Positions 1-8,825 of a DNA stretch of 42,166 bases are shown here, in pieces. Location: positions 1 through 42,166 of the forward strand of contig PFUD01000082.1 in the NCBI GenBank assembly GCA_002789915.1, given 5' to 3'. This DNA is from Comamonadaceae bacterium CG_4_9_14_3_um_filter_60_33. Lineage in GTDB: Bacteria; Pseudomonadota; Gammaproteobacteria; Burkholderiales; Burkholderiaceae_C. Below the pieces are notes generated by a model. It saw nothing but the letters and a program-made list of their open reading frames with translations. It did not search any database and was not told the DNA's origin. Within the stretch, counting starts at the first letter, position 1; each line of letters starts with the position of its first letter. The translations under genes and the position numbers were made by a program.

Positions 1-2
1 TG

Positions 3-1076
3 GTGACCGAAGGCTACATGGACGTGGTGGCACTGGCGCAACTGGGCTTTCCCAATGCCGTCGCGTCGCTGGGCACGGCCTGCACGGCGGAGCATGTGCA
101 CAAGCTGTTTCGCTTCACCGATGCGGTGGTTTTCAGCTTTGACGGCGACAGCGCGGGCCGGCGCGCGGCGCGCAAGGCGCTCGATGCCGCGCTGCCGCTG
201 GCCACCGACGTGCGCTCGGTCAAGTTTTTGTTTTTGCCGCCTGAACACGACCCTGACAGCTTTATACGCGAGCACGGCAAGGATGCCTTTGCCCGCTACG
301 TCAGCGAGGCCGTGCCGCTGAGCCGTTTTTTGATCGACGCCGCGCGCGATGGCTGCGACCTGCACAGCGCCGAGGGCCGCGCGCACTTGGCCAGCAACGC
401 CAAACCGCTGTGGGAACTGCTGCCCGCGGGCGCCCTCAAGCAACAGCTGCTGACCGAGATTGCCGATCTGGTGCAGCTCAACGCGCGCGAGCTCAATGAC
501 ATCTGGCACCCTGCGCTGGCCAGGGCCAAGGTCAAACGCGAGCGTTATGATCTAAACTTCAATGAAAGTCGCCCCGCTGAAGCGTACAAAGGCTACCGCG
601 CCAAAACGCCCAGAGGCCAAAACAGTCAACACATCTCTGGCAGCCGACTGCCAGCCAGCCGCGCCGACCATGCCGCGCGCATCCTGCTCGACAACATGGC
701 GGCGCTGGCGTCGCTGTCAGCCGAAGACCATACCCTGCTGTGCGGCTTGGCGGCGCCGCATGGGCCGCTTTTTTCGTGGCTTGAGGGCCAACTCCATGAA
801 CACGGCCCTATGCCTTGGGCAGCTTTGCGCGAGGGACTGCGCGGACACGAGAGCGAGAACTTCGCCTGCAAGCTCATGGCTGGCTATGAGTTGGGTGCAG
901 AAGAGGACAACGGCGAAGAGCGTGTTGAACTGCGTCATTTGATTAACCGCATGCTGATCGAACACCTCAAAACCGAAGAAACCGGGGCGATCGAAGCTGC
1001 CAAAACGGACCCCAGTGCCCTGCAACGCTACCGCGAACTGCAGGCGCGGCGCTTGCTGTTGGAGTCGGCCACCTGA
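3..1076 (+). CDS. dnaG: DNA primase DnaG, C-terminal part (truncated by window start)
   Basis: Toprim-like EGYMDVVALAQLGFPNAVASLGTA and FSFDGDSAGRRAA motifs; lies directly upstream of rpoD, as in the dnaG-rpoD arrangement. Confidence 0.93.
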   Translation: MTEGYMDVVALAQLGFPNAVASLGTACTAEHVHKLFRFTDAVVFSFDGDSAGRRAARKALDAALPLATDVRSVKFLFLPPEHDPDSFIREHGKDAFARYVSEAVPLSRFLIDAARDGCDLHSAEGRAHLASNAKPLWELLPAGALKQQLLTEIADLVQLNARELNDIWHPALARAKVKRERYDLNFNESRPAEAYKGYRAKTPRGQNSQHISGSRLPASRADHAARILLDNMAALASLSAEDHTLLCGLAAPHGPLFSWLEGQLHEHGPMPWAALREGLRGHESENFACKLMAGYELGAEEDNGEERVELRHLINRMLIEHLKTEETGAIEAAKTDPSALQRYRELQARRLLLESAT

Positions 1077-1320
1077 ATCCCCAGCGCCTGTCGGGTTGAT
1101 CGCAAAATGTATAATCCGATTTTTGTTGACAAGCGCGACAGCAACACCTCCGGGCCCGGCCAATCGATGACACATTTTTCATCCGGCCAACTTACCGCAA
1201 GGACTGCATTCCAAATGTTCGCCCACCTTGCTTGTCCGACCAGGTTCACCCCTCGTCCTGCCCAACGCTGGCTGCAAAAGCGTAAGCCCACTCTGCTGTT
1301 ACTGTTTTTGAGGTGCCATC

Positions 1321-3657
1321 ATGACTGCTGCCAAGCCAACCAAACCTGCCGCATCCGAAACGCAGGCCAGCGTTGCTGCCAAACCTGCCAAATCTGTGAT
1401 CGCGGCCAACCCCGCCATTTCCACTGCCAAACCGAAAGCCGCACCTGTGACCGTCTCCAAAAGCAAACCCAAAGCCATTTCCGAAGATAAAAAAGACGCC
1501 GTCAAAACGGTTGAACCTGTCGAGAAAAAGAAAACTGTAAAAGCAGCGGCAACCGCCGCTCCCGCCAAGGCTGCGGCAAAGCGCGCACCCAAAGCGAAAG
1601 CTGTCAAGGCGGGTAAAAAAGGCGAGGACAACGATGTCGACATGAGCGACATCGAAGACGACCTGGTCGGTGAACCCGAAGTGGTGGAAGTCACAGCCGA
1701 AAAGGTCAAGCCGCTGCGCATGAAAATCAGCAAGGCCAAAGAACGCGCCTTGATGAAAGAGTTTGGCCTGGACGAGACCGTGTTGTCCGAAGACGATCTG
1801 AACAAGCGCCGCCTGAGCCTCAAGGCACTGATCAAGCTCGGCAAAACTCGCGGCTACCTGACGCACGGCGAGATTTCCGATCACCTGCCCGACAAGCTGG
1901 TTGACGCCGAAACCATGGAAGTGGTGGTGTCCATGCTCAACGACATGGGTGTGGCCGTGTACGAACACACGCCCGATGCCGAAACCTTGCTACTCAACCA
2001 GAATGGCCCCACCGCCGCCACTGAAGAGGAGGCTGAAGAAGAAGCCGAAGCTGCCCTGAGCACGGTGGACAGCGAATTTGGCCGTACCACCGACCCGGTG
2101 CGCATGTACATGCGCGAGATGGGTACGGTCGAACTGCTCACGCGTGAGGGTGAAATCGAGATCGCCAAGCGCATTGAAGGCGGTCTGATGGCCATGATGG
2201 AGGCCATTTCGGCCTCACCCGCAAGCGTTGTTGAAATCCTCCAGCTGGGTGAAGACATCCGCAGCGACAAGGTGGTGATCACCACCATCGTCGATGGCTT
2301 CACCAACCCCAACGAGGCCGACGACTACGTGGCCGAAGAAGACTTTGACGAATTTGACGCCGACGATGACGACGACGGCAACGGCGGCTCCAAGGCCCTG
2401 ACCAGGAAGCTCGAAGAACTCAAAAAAGAAGCCATGAGTCGCTTTGACCGCTTGCGCGAGTACCACGAAAAAATTCTCAAGACCTACGAGAAGGAAGGAT
2501 ATGGCACGCCGGTCTACCTAAAAACACAAAAGCTGTTGTCAGATGAGCTGATGTCGATCCGCTTCACTGCCAAAACCATCGAAAAACTGTGCGACATGGT
2601 GCGTGGTCAGGTCGATGAAGTGCGCAAAAAAGAGCGCGAACTGCGCCGCATCATTGTCGACAAATGCGGCTACCCGCATGAGCAGTTCATTGCCGAGTTC
2701 AGCGGCCGCGACAAGCACCATCACAAGGTACCCAGCCATTTGCTCGACCTGAAGTGGATCGAAAAGCATGCCGCCGCAGGCAAGTCGTGGAGCGCGGTGA
2801 TGGGTCGCAACATCCCGCCAGTGCAGGAGTTGCAGCAGGGTCTGATGAACTTGCAAACCAAGGTAGTGGTGCCACTGGATCAGCTCAAGGACATCAACAA
2901 ACGCATGAACGAGGGCGAATACGCTTCACGCGCAGCTAAAAAGGAAATGATCGAGGCCAACCTGCGGCTGGTCATTTCCATCGCCAAGAAATACACCAAC
3001 CGCGGCCTGCAATTCCTCGATTTGATTCAAGAAGGCAACATCGGCCTGATGAAGGCGGTGGACAAATTCGAATACCGGCGCGGCTACAAATTCTCGACCT
3101 ACGCCACCTGGTGGATTCGTCAGGCCATCACGCGCTCAATTGCTGACCAGGCGCGCACCATTCGCATCCCGGTGCACATGATCGAAACCATCAATAAGAT
3201 GAACCGCATCAGCCGCCAGCACTTGCAAGAGTTTGGCTTTGAGCCCGATGCCTCGGTACTCGCCGAGCGCATGGAAATCCCTGAGGACAAGATCCGCAAG
3301 ATCATGAAGATAGCCAAAGAGCCGATCTCGATGGAAACGCCCATCGGCGACGACGACGACAGCCACCTGGGCGACTTCATCGAAGATGGCGCCAACACGG
3401 CACCCATGGAAGCCGCCATGCAGGCTGGCCTGCGCGACGTGGTCAAGGATATTCTTGACAGTCTGACGCCGCGCGAAGCCAAGGTGCTGCGCATGCGTTT
3501 TGGCATCGAAATGACCAACGATCACACCTTGGAAGAAGTGGGCAAGCAGTTTGACGTGACGCGTGAGCGTATTCGTCAAATTGAAGCCAAGGCGCTGCGC
3601 AAACTCAAGCACCCGAGCCGCTCCGACAAGCTGCGCAGTTTTACTGACAACTTGTAA
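1321..3657 (+). CDS. rpoD: RNA polymerase primary sigma factor RpoD (sigma70)
   Basis: Conserved sigma70 regions: [105 protein letters not shown]. Confidence 0.98.
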   Translation: MTAAKPTKPAASETQASVAAKPAKSVIAANPAISTAKPKAAPVTVSKSKPKAISEDKKDAVKTVEPVEKKKTVKAAATAAPAKAAAKRAPKAKAVKAGKKGEDNDVDMSDIEDDLVGEPEVVEVTAEKVKPLRMKISKAKERALMKEFGLDETVLSEDDLNKRRLSLKALIKLGKTRGYLTHGEISDHLPDKLVDAETMEVVVSMLNDMGVAVYEHTPDAETLLLNQNGPTAATEEEAEEEAEAALSTVDSEFGRTTDPVRMYMREMGTVELLTREGEIEIAKRIEGGLMAMMEAISASPASVVEILQLGEDIRSDKVVITTIVDGFTNPNEADDYVAEEDFDEFDADDDDDGNGGSKALTRKLEELKKEAMSRFDRLREYHEKILKTYEKEGYGTPVYLKTQKLLSDELMSIRFTAKTIEKLCDMVRGQVDEVRKKERELRRIIVDKCGYPHEQFIAEFSGRDKHHHKVPSHLLDLKWIEKHAAAGKSWSAVMGRNIPPVQELQQGLMNLQTKVVVPLDQLKDINKRMNEGEYASRAAKKEMIEANLRLVISIAKKYTNRGLQFLDLIQEGNIGLMKAVDKFEYRRGYKFSTYATWWIRQAITRSIADQARTIRIPVHMIETINKMNRISRQHLQEFGFEPDASVLAERMEIPEDKIRKIMKIAKEPISMETPIGDDDDSHLGDFIEDGANTAPMEAAMQAGLRDVVKDILDSLTPREAKVLRMRFGIEMTNDHTLEEVGKQFDVTRERIRQIEAKALRKLKHPSRSDKLRSFTDNL

Positions 3658-3671
3658 GCTGCGCGGACGAG

Positions 3672-4205
3672 GTGGCAGCGGTGCGCGTCAAACGTCGTGG
3701 CCTGCTGCTGGGTGCAAGTGCTGGTGCCGCCGCAACCGCCATTGGGCTCACTAACTGGTGGCAGACCGGGCAGGCCGATGGCGTGCCGCGGGGTTCGCCC
3801 GTGGCCGTCGATCTGCAAGACCTGCCCACAGGCAAACTGCTGACCCTGAACTGGCAAGACAAGCCAGTCTGGGTGCTGCGTCGCTCGCCAACTGAGCTTG
3901 CTGCGCTGGCCGGTCATGAGGCGCTGCTGACCGATGCTGACTCACAACACTCGGTGCAGCCGCCAGCTTGCCGCAACCGGCACCGCTCGCTCAAGCCAGA
4001 TATTTTTGTTGCCGTGGGCCTGTGCACGCATCTGGGCTGCACACCGCAGTTGCGCGGTGCCGACGGCTTCACCTGCCCTTGCCATGCGTCGCACTACGAC
4101 CTGGCCGGACGCGTTTTCAGGGTCGGCCCGGCACCGGCCAACCTGGTGATTCCGGCTTACCACTTTGCCTCGGATAACCGTCTGATGATCGGCACCAGCG
4201 CCTGA
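3672..4205 (+). CDS. Rieske [2Fe-2S] protein, ubiquinol-cytochrome c reductase iron-sulfur subunit-like, with Tat-like N-terminus
   Basis: Rieske motifs CTHLGC...CPCHASHYD; N-terminal KRRGLLLGASAGAAATAIGL; no petB/petC next to it. Confidence 0.85.
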   Translation: MAAVRVKRRGLLLGASAGAAATAIGLTNWWQTGQADGVPRGSPVAVDLQDLPTGKLLTLNWQDKPVWVLRRSPTELAALAGHEALLTDADSQHSVQPPACRNRHRSLKPDIFVAVGLCTHLGCTPQLRGADGFTCPCHASHYDLAGRVFRVGPAPANLVIPAYHFASDNRLMIGTSA

Positions 4206-4313
4206 AAACCGTGTTGCCAGGCTGAAATTTGCACCCTCGATTTTCAACAAGTCATACAATTTAAAAAATCTTCATACGATCAGCTCCAAACCCTATCCAA
4301 TCGAGATGTCCTC

Positions 4314-5384
4314 ATGCACATGGCCGATGCCCTACTCTCACCCGCCGTCGGCGCGGCATTTTGGTTGGTCTCGGGGACCACGCTGGCATGGAGCGCGCAC
4401 CGCCTGAAATCTTCTGAACGCGACGACCTGGTGCCGCTGATGGGCGTGCTGGGTGCTTTTGTTTTTGCCGCACAAATGATCAACTTCAGCATTCCTGGCA
4501 CCGGCTCCAGTGGCCACATGGTGGGTGGGCTGCTCCTTTCTATTTTGCTGGGTTCACCGGCGGCATTGATCGTGATTGCATCGGTGCTGACGGTGCAATC
4601 ACTGTTTTTTGCCGATGGCGGCCTGCTGGCGCTGGGTGCCAATCTGTTCAACATGGGGGTGATGAGTTGCCTGGTGGCTTACCCCCTGATTTACCGCACG
4701 CTGATGCCGCGCTCCAGTGTTCTGCCCAGCGCCAGACGCATGGCGTGGGCGGCCGTCATCACCAGTGTGGTGGGGCTGCAATTGGGTGCTTTGGGCGTGG
4801 TGTTGCAAACCCAGCTGTCGGGCATCAGCAGCTTGCCTTTGGGTGCGTTTTTGTGGCTGATGCAGCCGATTCATCTGGCCATTGGACTTGGTGAAGGGCT
4901 GGCTACCGCTGCGTTGTTGGTCTTCATCCGGCAAGCCCGGCCCGATTTGCTGATGTCCGGCGCAGCAATAGGCGCAGCGTGTGCCTCAAAGGCTGTGGCT
5001 GCAGGCTTTGGTGCTGCAGCAGTGGTGGTGGCGGGTGCGCTGTCGTGGTTTGCATCGAGCCAACCGGATGGACTGGAGTGGTCGATTGAACACGTCACCG
5101 GCCAAACCCAAGTGGTAAACAACGCATCAGACCTGCACCAGCGGCTCTCAAACTGGCAGACGGCTACCGCATTGTTCAAGGACTACACCCTCAATTTTCA
5201 AGAGAAATCGGCTGCTAGCCCAGGTGAATCCTCCATCACTTCATCAAAATCAATAGCAGAGTCGGCCTGGCCAGCGGTTGATGCTGGCACGTCCCTGGCT
5301 GGGGTGGTGGGCGGCCTGTTGACGCTGTGTCTGGTCTGGGCGGTGGCTTACTGGCTGCGCCGTCGTGTCGCCCGTGTCAAGTGA
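4314..5384 (+). CDS. ECF-type nickel/cobalt transporter substrate-capture protein, CbiM/NikM with a C-terminal NikN/CbiN-like extension
   Basis: N-terminal MHMADALLSPAVG (conserved Met-His-Met metal-binding start), hydrophobic segments, C-terminal PDGLEWSIE (CbiN/NikN-like PDGLE); followed by CbiQ- and CbiO-like genes. Confidence 0.9.
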   Translation: MHMADALLSPAVGAAFWLVSGTTLAWSAHRLKSSERDDLVPLMGVLGAFVFAAQMINFSIPGTGSSGHMVGGLLLSILLGSPAALIVIASVLTVQSLFFADGGLLALGANLFNMGVMSCLVAYPLIYRTLMPRSSVLPSARRMAWAAVITSVVGLQLGALGVVLQTQLSGISSLPLGAFLWLMQPIHLAIGLGEGLATAALLVFIRQARPDLLMSGAAIGAACASKAVAAGFGAAAVVVAGALSWFASSQPDGLEWSIEHVTGQTQVVNNASDLHQRLSNWQTATALFKDYTLNFQEKSAASPGESSITSSKSIAESAWPAVDAGTSLAGVVGGLLTLCLVWAVAYWLRRRVARVK

Positions 5385-6190
5385 GCCACATTCGCACCGC
5401 GCTGCATGATTGGGAGTCGCTGGACGCACTGGCGAGCCAAACCTCGTGGCTATCGAAGCTGGACGCGCGCGCCAAAGTTCTGGTGACCTTGGCGTTCATC
5501 GTCTGCGTGGTGTCGTTTGACCGCTACACGGTAGCAGCCCTGCTGCCGCTGGCGCTGTTTCCGGTGCTTATGGCGAACTTGGGCGACCTTCCCGGGCCGC
5601 TGATCCTGCGCGGGGTCATGCTGGCTTGCCCCTTTGCGGTGATGCTGGGCATGTTCAACCCCGTATTTGACCAGCGCGTCATGGTCACCGTGGCAGGGCT
5701 GGGCATCAGCGGCGGCTGGGTGTCGTTTGCTTCCATTCTGATCCGCTTTACCCTGACCGTGGCAGCCGGGCTGATTCTGGTAGCCAGCACAGGGTTCGCT
5801 CCCCTGTGTGCGGCCCTGCGCCGCATGGGCGTTCCAGAATTGTTCACCACCCAGTTGCTACTGCTGCACCGCTACGCACGGGTGTTGGCCGATGAAGCGT
5901 CACGCATGAGTTTGGCACGTGAACTGCGCGCCAACGGTCAGGCCATGGCGCTGCCCGTTTATGGCGCGCTGCTTGGGCACTTGCTGTTGCGCAGCCTGCA
6001 GCGCGCACAGCGCATACATCAGGCCATGCTGGCACGCGGCTTCAATGGCCAACTGACTCAACACGCCTCTCACCTTTGGCAGACGCGCGACACCTGGTTC
6101 ACCCTCACTTGCCTCAGTGGCTTGGTGCTGGCGCGGTGGTTGGACCTGCCATACGCTTTGGGACAACTTGTGTTGGGCATCTGGCAATGA
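5381..6190 (+). CDS. ECF transporter transmembrane protein CbiQ/NikQ
   Basis: Polytopic protein with LDARAKVLVTLAFIV and LARELRANG motifs of the CbiQ family; GTG start overlaps the stop of the upstream gene. Confidence 0.88.
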   Translation: MSHIRTALHDWESLDALASQTSWLSKLDARAKVLVTLAFIVCVVSFDRYTVAALLPLALFPVLMANLGDLPGPLILRGVMLACPFAVMLGMFNPVFDQRVMVTVAGLGISGGWVSFASILIRFTLTVAAGLILVASTGFAPLCAALRRMGVPELFTTQLLLLHRYARVLADEASRMSLARELRANGQAMALPVYGALLGHLLLRSLQRAQRIHQAMLARGFNGQLTQHASHLWQTRDTWFTLTCLSGLVLARWLDLPYALGQLVLGIWQ

Positions 6191-6924
6191 GCACGGCAGC
6201 CATCGAAGTCGAGGCACTGGTCTACGCTTACCCTGACGGTCAGAGCGCCTTGCAGGGCGTGAACTTCTGCTTGCAAGTCGGTGAAACCGTGGGCTTGATC
6301 GGCAGCAACGGCGCAGGCAAGTCGACCTTGCTGCTGCATCTCAATGGTGTGCTCAAAGGCAGCTCGGGTGAAGTCCGGGTGCACGGCTTGAGCGTCAATG
6401 CGGCGCATTTGCTGGAAGTGCGCCGCCAGGTGGGCATGGTGTTTCAAGACCCGGACGACCAGTTGTTCATGCCCACCGTGCAGGAGGATGTGGCGTTTGG
6501 ACCGCTCAACCTGGGCTGGCCACAAGACCAAGTGCAAAGCAGCGTGCTGCAAGCACTGGCCACCGTCGGCGCGGCGCACCTGGCCGCGCGCGCACCCTAC
6601 CGTCTTTCGGGTGGCGAAAAACGCGCTGTGGCCATTGCCGGTGTGTTGGCCATGATGCCTCGAGTGATCGTGATGGATGAACCCAGCGCCGGTCTGGACC
6701 CGGCCGCACGGCGGCGCTTGATACACCTGTTGAGAGGCCTTGAACTGACCCAGCTGATTGCCACCCACGACCTCGATTTGGTACAGGACTTGTGCAGCCG
6801 GGTGCTGGTGATGCGTGAAGGCCTAGTAGTGGCGGACGGCTCACCCGATGCAATTTTTGCCGATGCCGAGCTTCTGAAACGCTGCCACCTTGAGTTACCA
6901 CTGAGTATGCAGCGGCGCACATGA
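6187..6924 (+). CDS. ECF transporter ATPase CbiO/NikO
   Basis: Walker A GSNGAGKSTL, signature LSGGEKRAVAIAGVLAM, Walker B VIVMDEPSAGLDP; ATG overlaps the cbiQ stop. Confidence 0.93.
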   Translation: MSTAAIEVEALVYAYPDGQSALQGVNFCLQVGETVGLIGSNGAGKSTLLLHLNGVLKGSSGEVRVHGLSVNAAHLLEVRRQVGMVFQDPDDQLFMPTVQEDVAFGPLNLGWPQDQVQSSVLQALATVGAAHLAARAPYRLSGGEKRAVAIAGVLAMMPRVIVMDEPSAGLDPAARRRLIHLLRGLELTQLIATHDLDLVQDLCSRVLVMREGLVVADGSPDAIFADAELLKRCHLELPLSMQRRT

Positions 6925-6941
6925 ATTCTGTGCCAGTCAAC

Positions 6942-7436
6942 TCAGGTTTTGGGCTTGAGGTGAACATGTGCTGCATCCACCGGATCACGCCCCTGTGAAT
7001 AAACACGATCGTGCGGGTGCGCATGGCCACCCTGCAGGTCAACCGCCACCACATTGAGTTGCCCATGGCGCACGCCACGCTGCGCCATCAAGGCGTCTGA
7101 AAAGATGCGCACTGCTTTTGTTTCACCCCGCAAAATCACACTCTCCAGGCAATTGTCATGATCCAGGTGCGCATGCAGGGTGGCCACGGTCAGGTCATGC
7201 TGGTCATGTTGCAAAGCGGTTAGTCGCTCGGCCAAATCGCGCTCATGGTGGTTGTACACATACGACAAATTGGCGACGCAATGCCCGTCGGGGCTCCGGG
7301 CGGTACGCGCAGCCTCCAGGTGCGAGCGCACCAGATCGCGCACCGCCTCCGAGCGATTTTTGTAACCGCGCTCGGCAATCAGGCGGTCAAATTCGAGCGC
7401 CAGCGCGCTGTCAATGGAAATGGTGATGCGCTCCAT
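6942..7436 (-). CDS. nikR: Nickel-responsive transcriptional regulator NikR
   Basis: Ribbon-helix-helix N-terminus MERITISIDSALALEFDRLIAERGYKNRSEAVRDLVR and ACT-like metal domain (HHERDL, HAHLDHDNCLE); start chosen at the internal Met that matches the family. Confidence 0.93.
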   Translation of the reverse strand: MERITISIDSALALEFDRLIAERGYKNRSEAVRDLVRSHLEAARTARSPDGHCVANLSYVYNHHERDLAERLTALQHDQHDLTVATLHAHLDHDNCLESVILRGETKAVRIFSDALMAQRGVRHGQLNVVAVDLQGGHAHPHDRVYSQGRDPVDAAHVHLKPKT

Positions 7437-7473
7437 GCGGCTCTCCTGTGGACTAAGACGTGAACGTGCCATT

Positions 7474-7500
7474 GGTTAGTTGACTGGCTATTTACTAACC
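7474..7500. promoter_or_regulatory. Candidate NikR-type (or HoxA-type) operator: GGTTAGT-N13-ACTAACC
   Basis: Perfect 7-bp inverted repeat with 13-bp spacer in the nikR/hybO divergent intergenic region; spacing resembles the GTGTTAC-N13/14-GTAACAC NikR consensus described for non-enteric bacteria. Confidence 0.5.
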
Positions 7501-7574
7501 GATTGAAAGCTTGACTTGCCTCAAAAAATTCGGGTTAACCCTTGAATTCAAGCCCAAAACAAGTCTTTTCAGGT

Positions 7575-7590
7575 TGGCCCGCAACTTGCA
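7575..7590 (+). promoter_or_regulatory. Candidate sigma54 (-24/-12) promoter of the hydrogenase operon
   Basis: TGGCCC-gcaac-TTGCA matches TGGCAC-N5-TTGCW with GG-N10-GC spacing; about 52 bp upstream of the hybO ATG; an NtrC-family HoxA is encoded in the same locus. Confidence 0.75.
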
Positions 7591-7641
7591 AAACATCATG
7601 GGATTGGGTCACTGCATGGCCTGACTATACGAGGAGACAAC

Positions 7642-8823
7642 ATGGGTAATATGAGCGACATTTTTGAGCTTGGACGCGATGCCTTGCAAGGCATTGAAAG
7701 CCGTCTTGGCATGACACGACGCGACTACCTGCAGTTTTGCGCCACGCTAGCGGTCACCATGGGCTTGCCCAAGGGGGCAGACGCCGCGGTGGCCAAAGCC
7801 ATTGAGTCGGCCCAGCGGCCGTCGGTGATCTGGCTGCACTTTCAGGAGTGCACCGGTTGCTCAGAATCGCTGTTGCGCGCCGAGCACCCGACGCTTGAAA
7901 AGCTCATCCTCGATGTGATCTCACTCGATTACCACGAGACCCTCATGGCCGCCGCAGGCCACCAGGCCGAAGCCGCCCGCAAGTCGGCCATGGCTGCCCA
8001 CAAGGGTAAATATGTGCTGGTGGTTGAGGGCGCGATTCCGGTCAAGGACAACGGTATTTACTGCAAGATTGGCGGCACCAGCGCCATCGATCTGCTCAAG
8101 GAATGTGCTGCCGATGCCGCCGCCGTGATTGCCATTGGCTCGTGTTCGTCATGGGGTGGTATGCCGTCATCCGGCGGCAACCCAACCGGCGCCTCCAGCG
8201 TGGGTGAGGTGTTGGGCAAACCAGTGGTCACCATCCCCGGTTGCCCACCCAACCCCTACAACTTTTTGGCGACCGTAGTGCACTTTTTGACCTTTGGCAA
8301 GCTGCCCGATGTCGACAAATTGGGCCGTCCCAAGTTTGCCTATTCGCGCCTGATCCACGAGCACTGCGAGCGCCGCGCCCACTTTGATGCAGGCCGCTTT
8401 GCCATGCAGTTTGGCGATGCCGGTCACCGTCAGGGCTATTGCCTGTACAAGCTGGGCTGCAAGGGGCCAGAGACCTACGCCAACTGCTCCACCATCGGCT
8501 TTGGCGATGCGGGTGAAAACAATTGGCCCGTGGGCTGCGGTCACCCCTGCATTGGCTGCACCGAAAAGGGCGTGGGCTTTACCAAACCGATTCACCAGGT
8601 AGCCACCGTCATCAACATCGTGCCGCCGCAGCAATACCCGCGCATCGTCGAAGAAAACGGCAAAGGGGCGAGCTTTGCGGCTGCCGCCGCGCTGGCGGCG
8701 TTGGCCGGGGCAGCAGCAGGCGGCGCGGCGATGTTGGCGCGCAATTTGGGCGCATCACACAAAATGGCCGAGGCAGAACAGGCCAATGCTGGCAGCACGA
8801 CCACAGACAAGAGTGAGGTCTGA
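7642..8823 (+). CDS. hybO: [NiFe] hydrogenase small subunit (HybO-like, group 1c type)
   Basis: Tat-like TRRDYLQF, WLHFQECTGCSESLLRAEHPT, IGSCSSWGGMPSSGGNPTGA, LIHEHCERRAHFDAGRFA, GCKGPETYANCST, C-terminal hydrophobic anchor. Confidence 0.95.
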   Translation: MGNMSDIFELGRDALQGIESRLGMTRRDYLQFCATLAVTMGLPKGADAAVAKAIESAQRPSVIWLHFQECTGCSESLLRAEHPTLEKLILDVISLDYHETLMAAAGHQAEAARKSAMAAHKGKYVLVVEGAIPVKDNGIYCKIGGTSAIDLLKECAADAAAVIAIGSCSSWGGMPSSGGNPTGASSVGEVLGKPVVTIPGCPPNPYNFLATVVHFLTFGKLPDVDKLGRPKFAYSRLIHEHCERRAHFDAGRFAMQFGDAGHRQGYCLYKLGCKGPETYANCSTIGFGDAGENNWPVGCGHPCIGCTEKGVGFTKPIHQVATVINIVPPQQYPRIVEENGKGASFAAAAALAALAGAAAGGAAMLARNLGASHKMAEAEQANAGSTTTDKSEV

Positions 8824-8825
8824 CC

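Noticed and set aside
1246-1968. 240-aa minus-strand ORF opposite the rpoD N-terminus
   Set aside because: Phe/Gly-rich mirror of the Lys/Ala-rich RpoD N-terminus; not credible as a gene.
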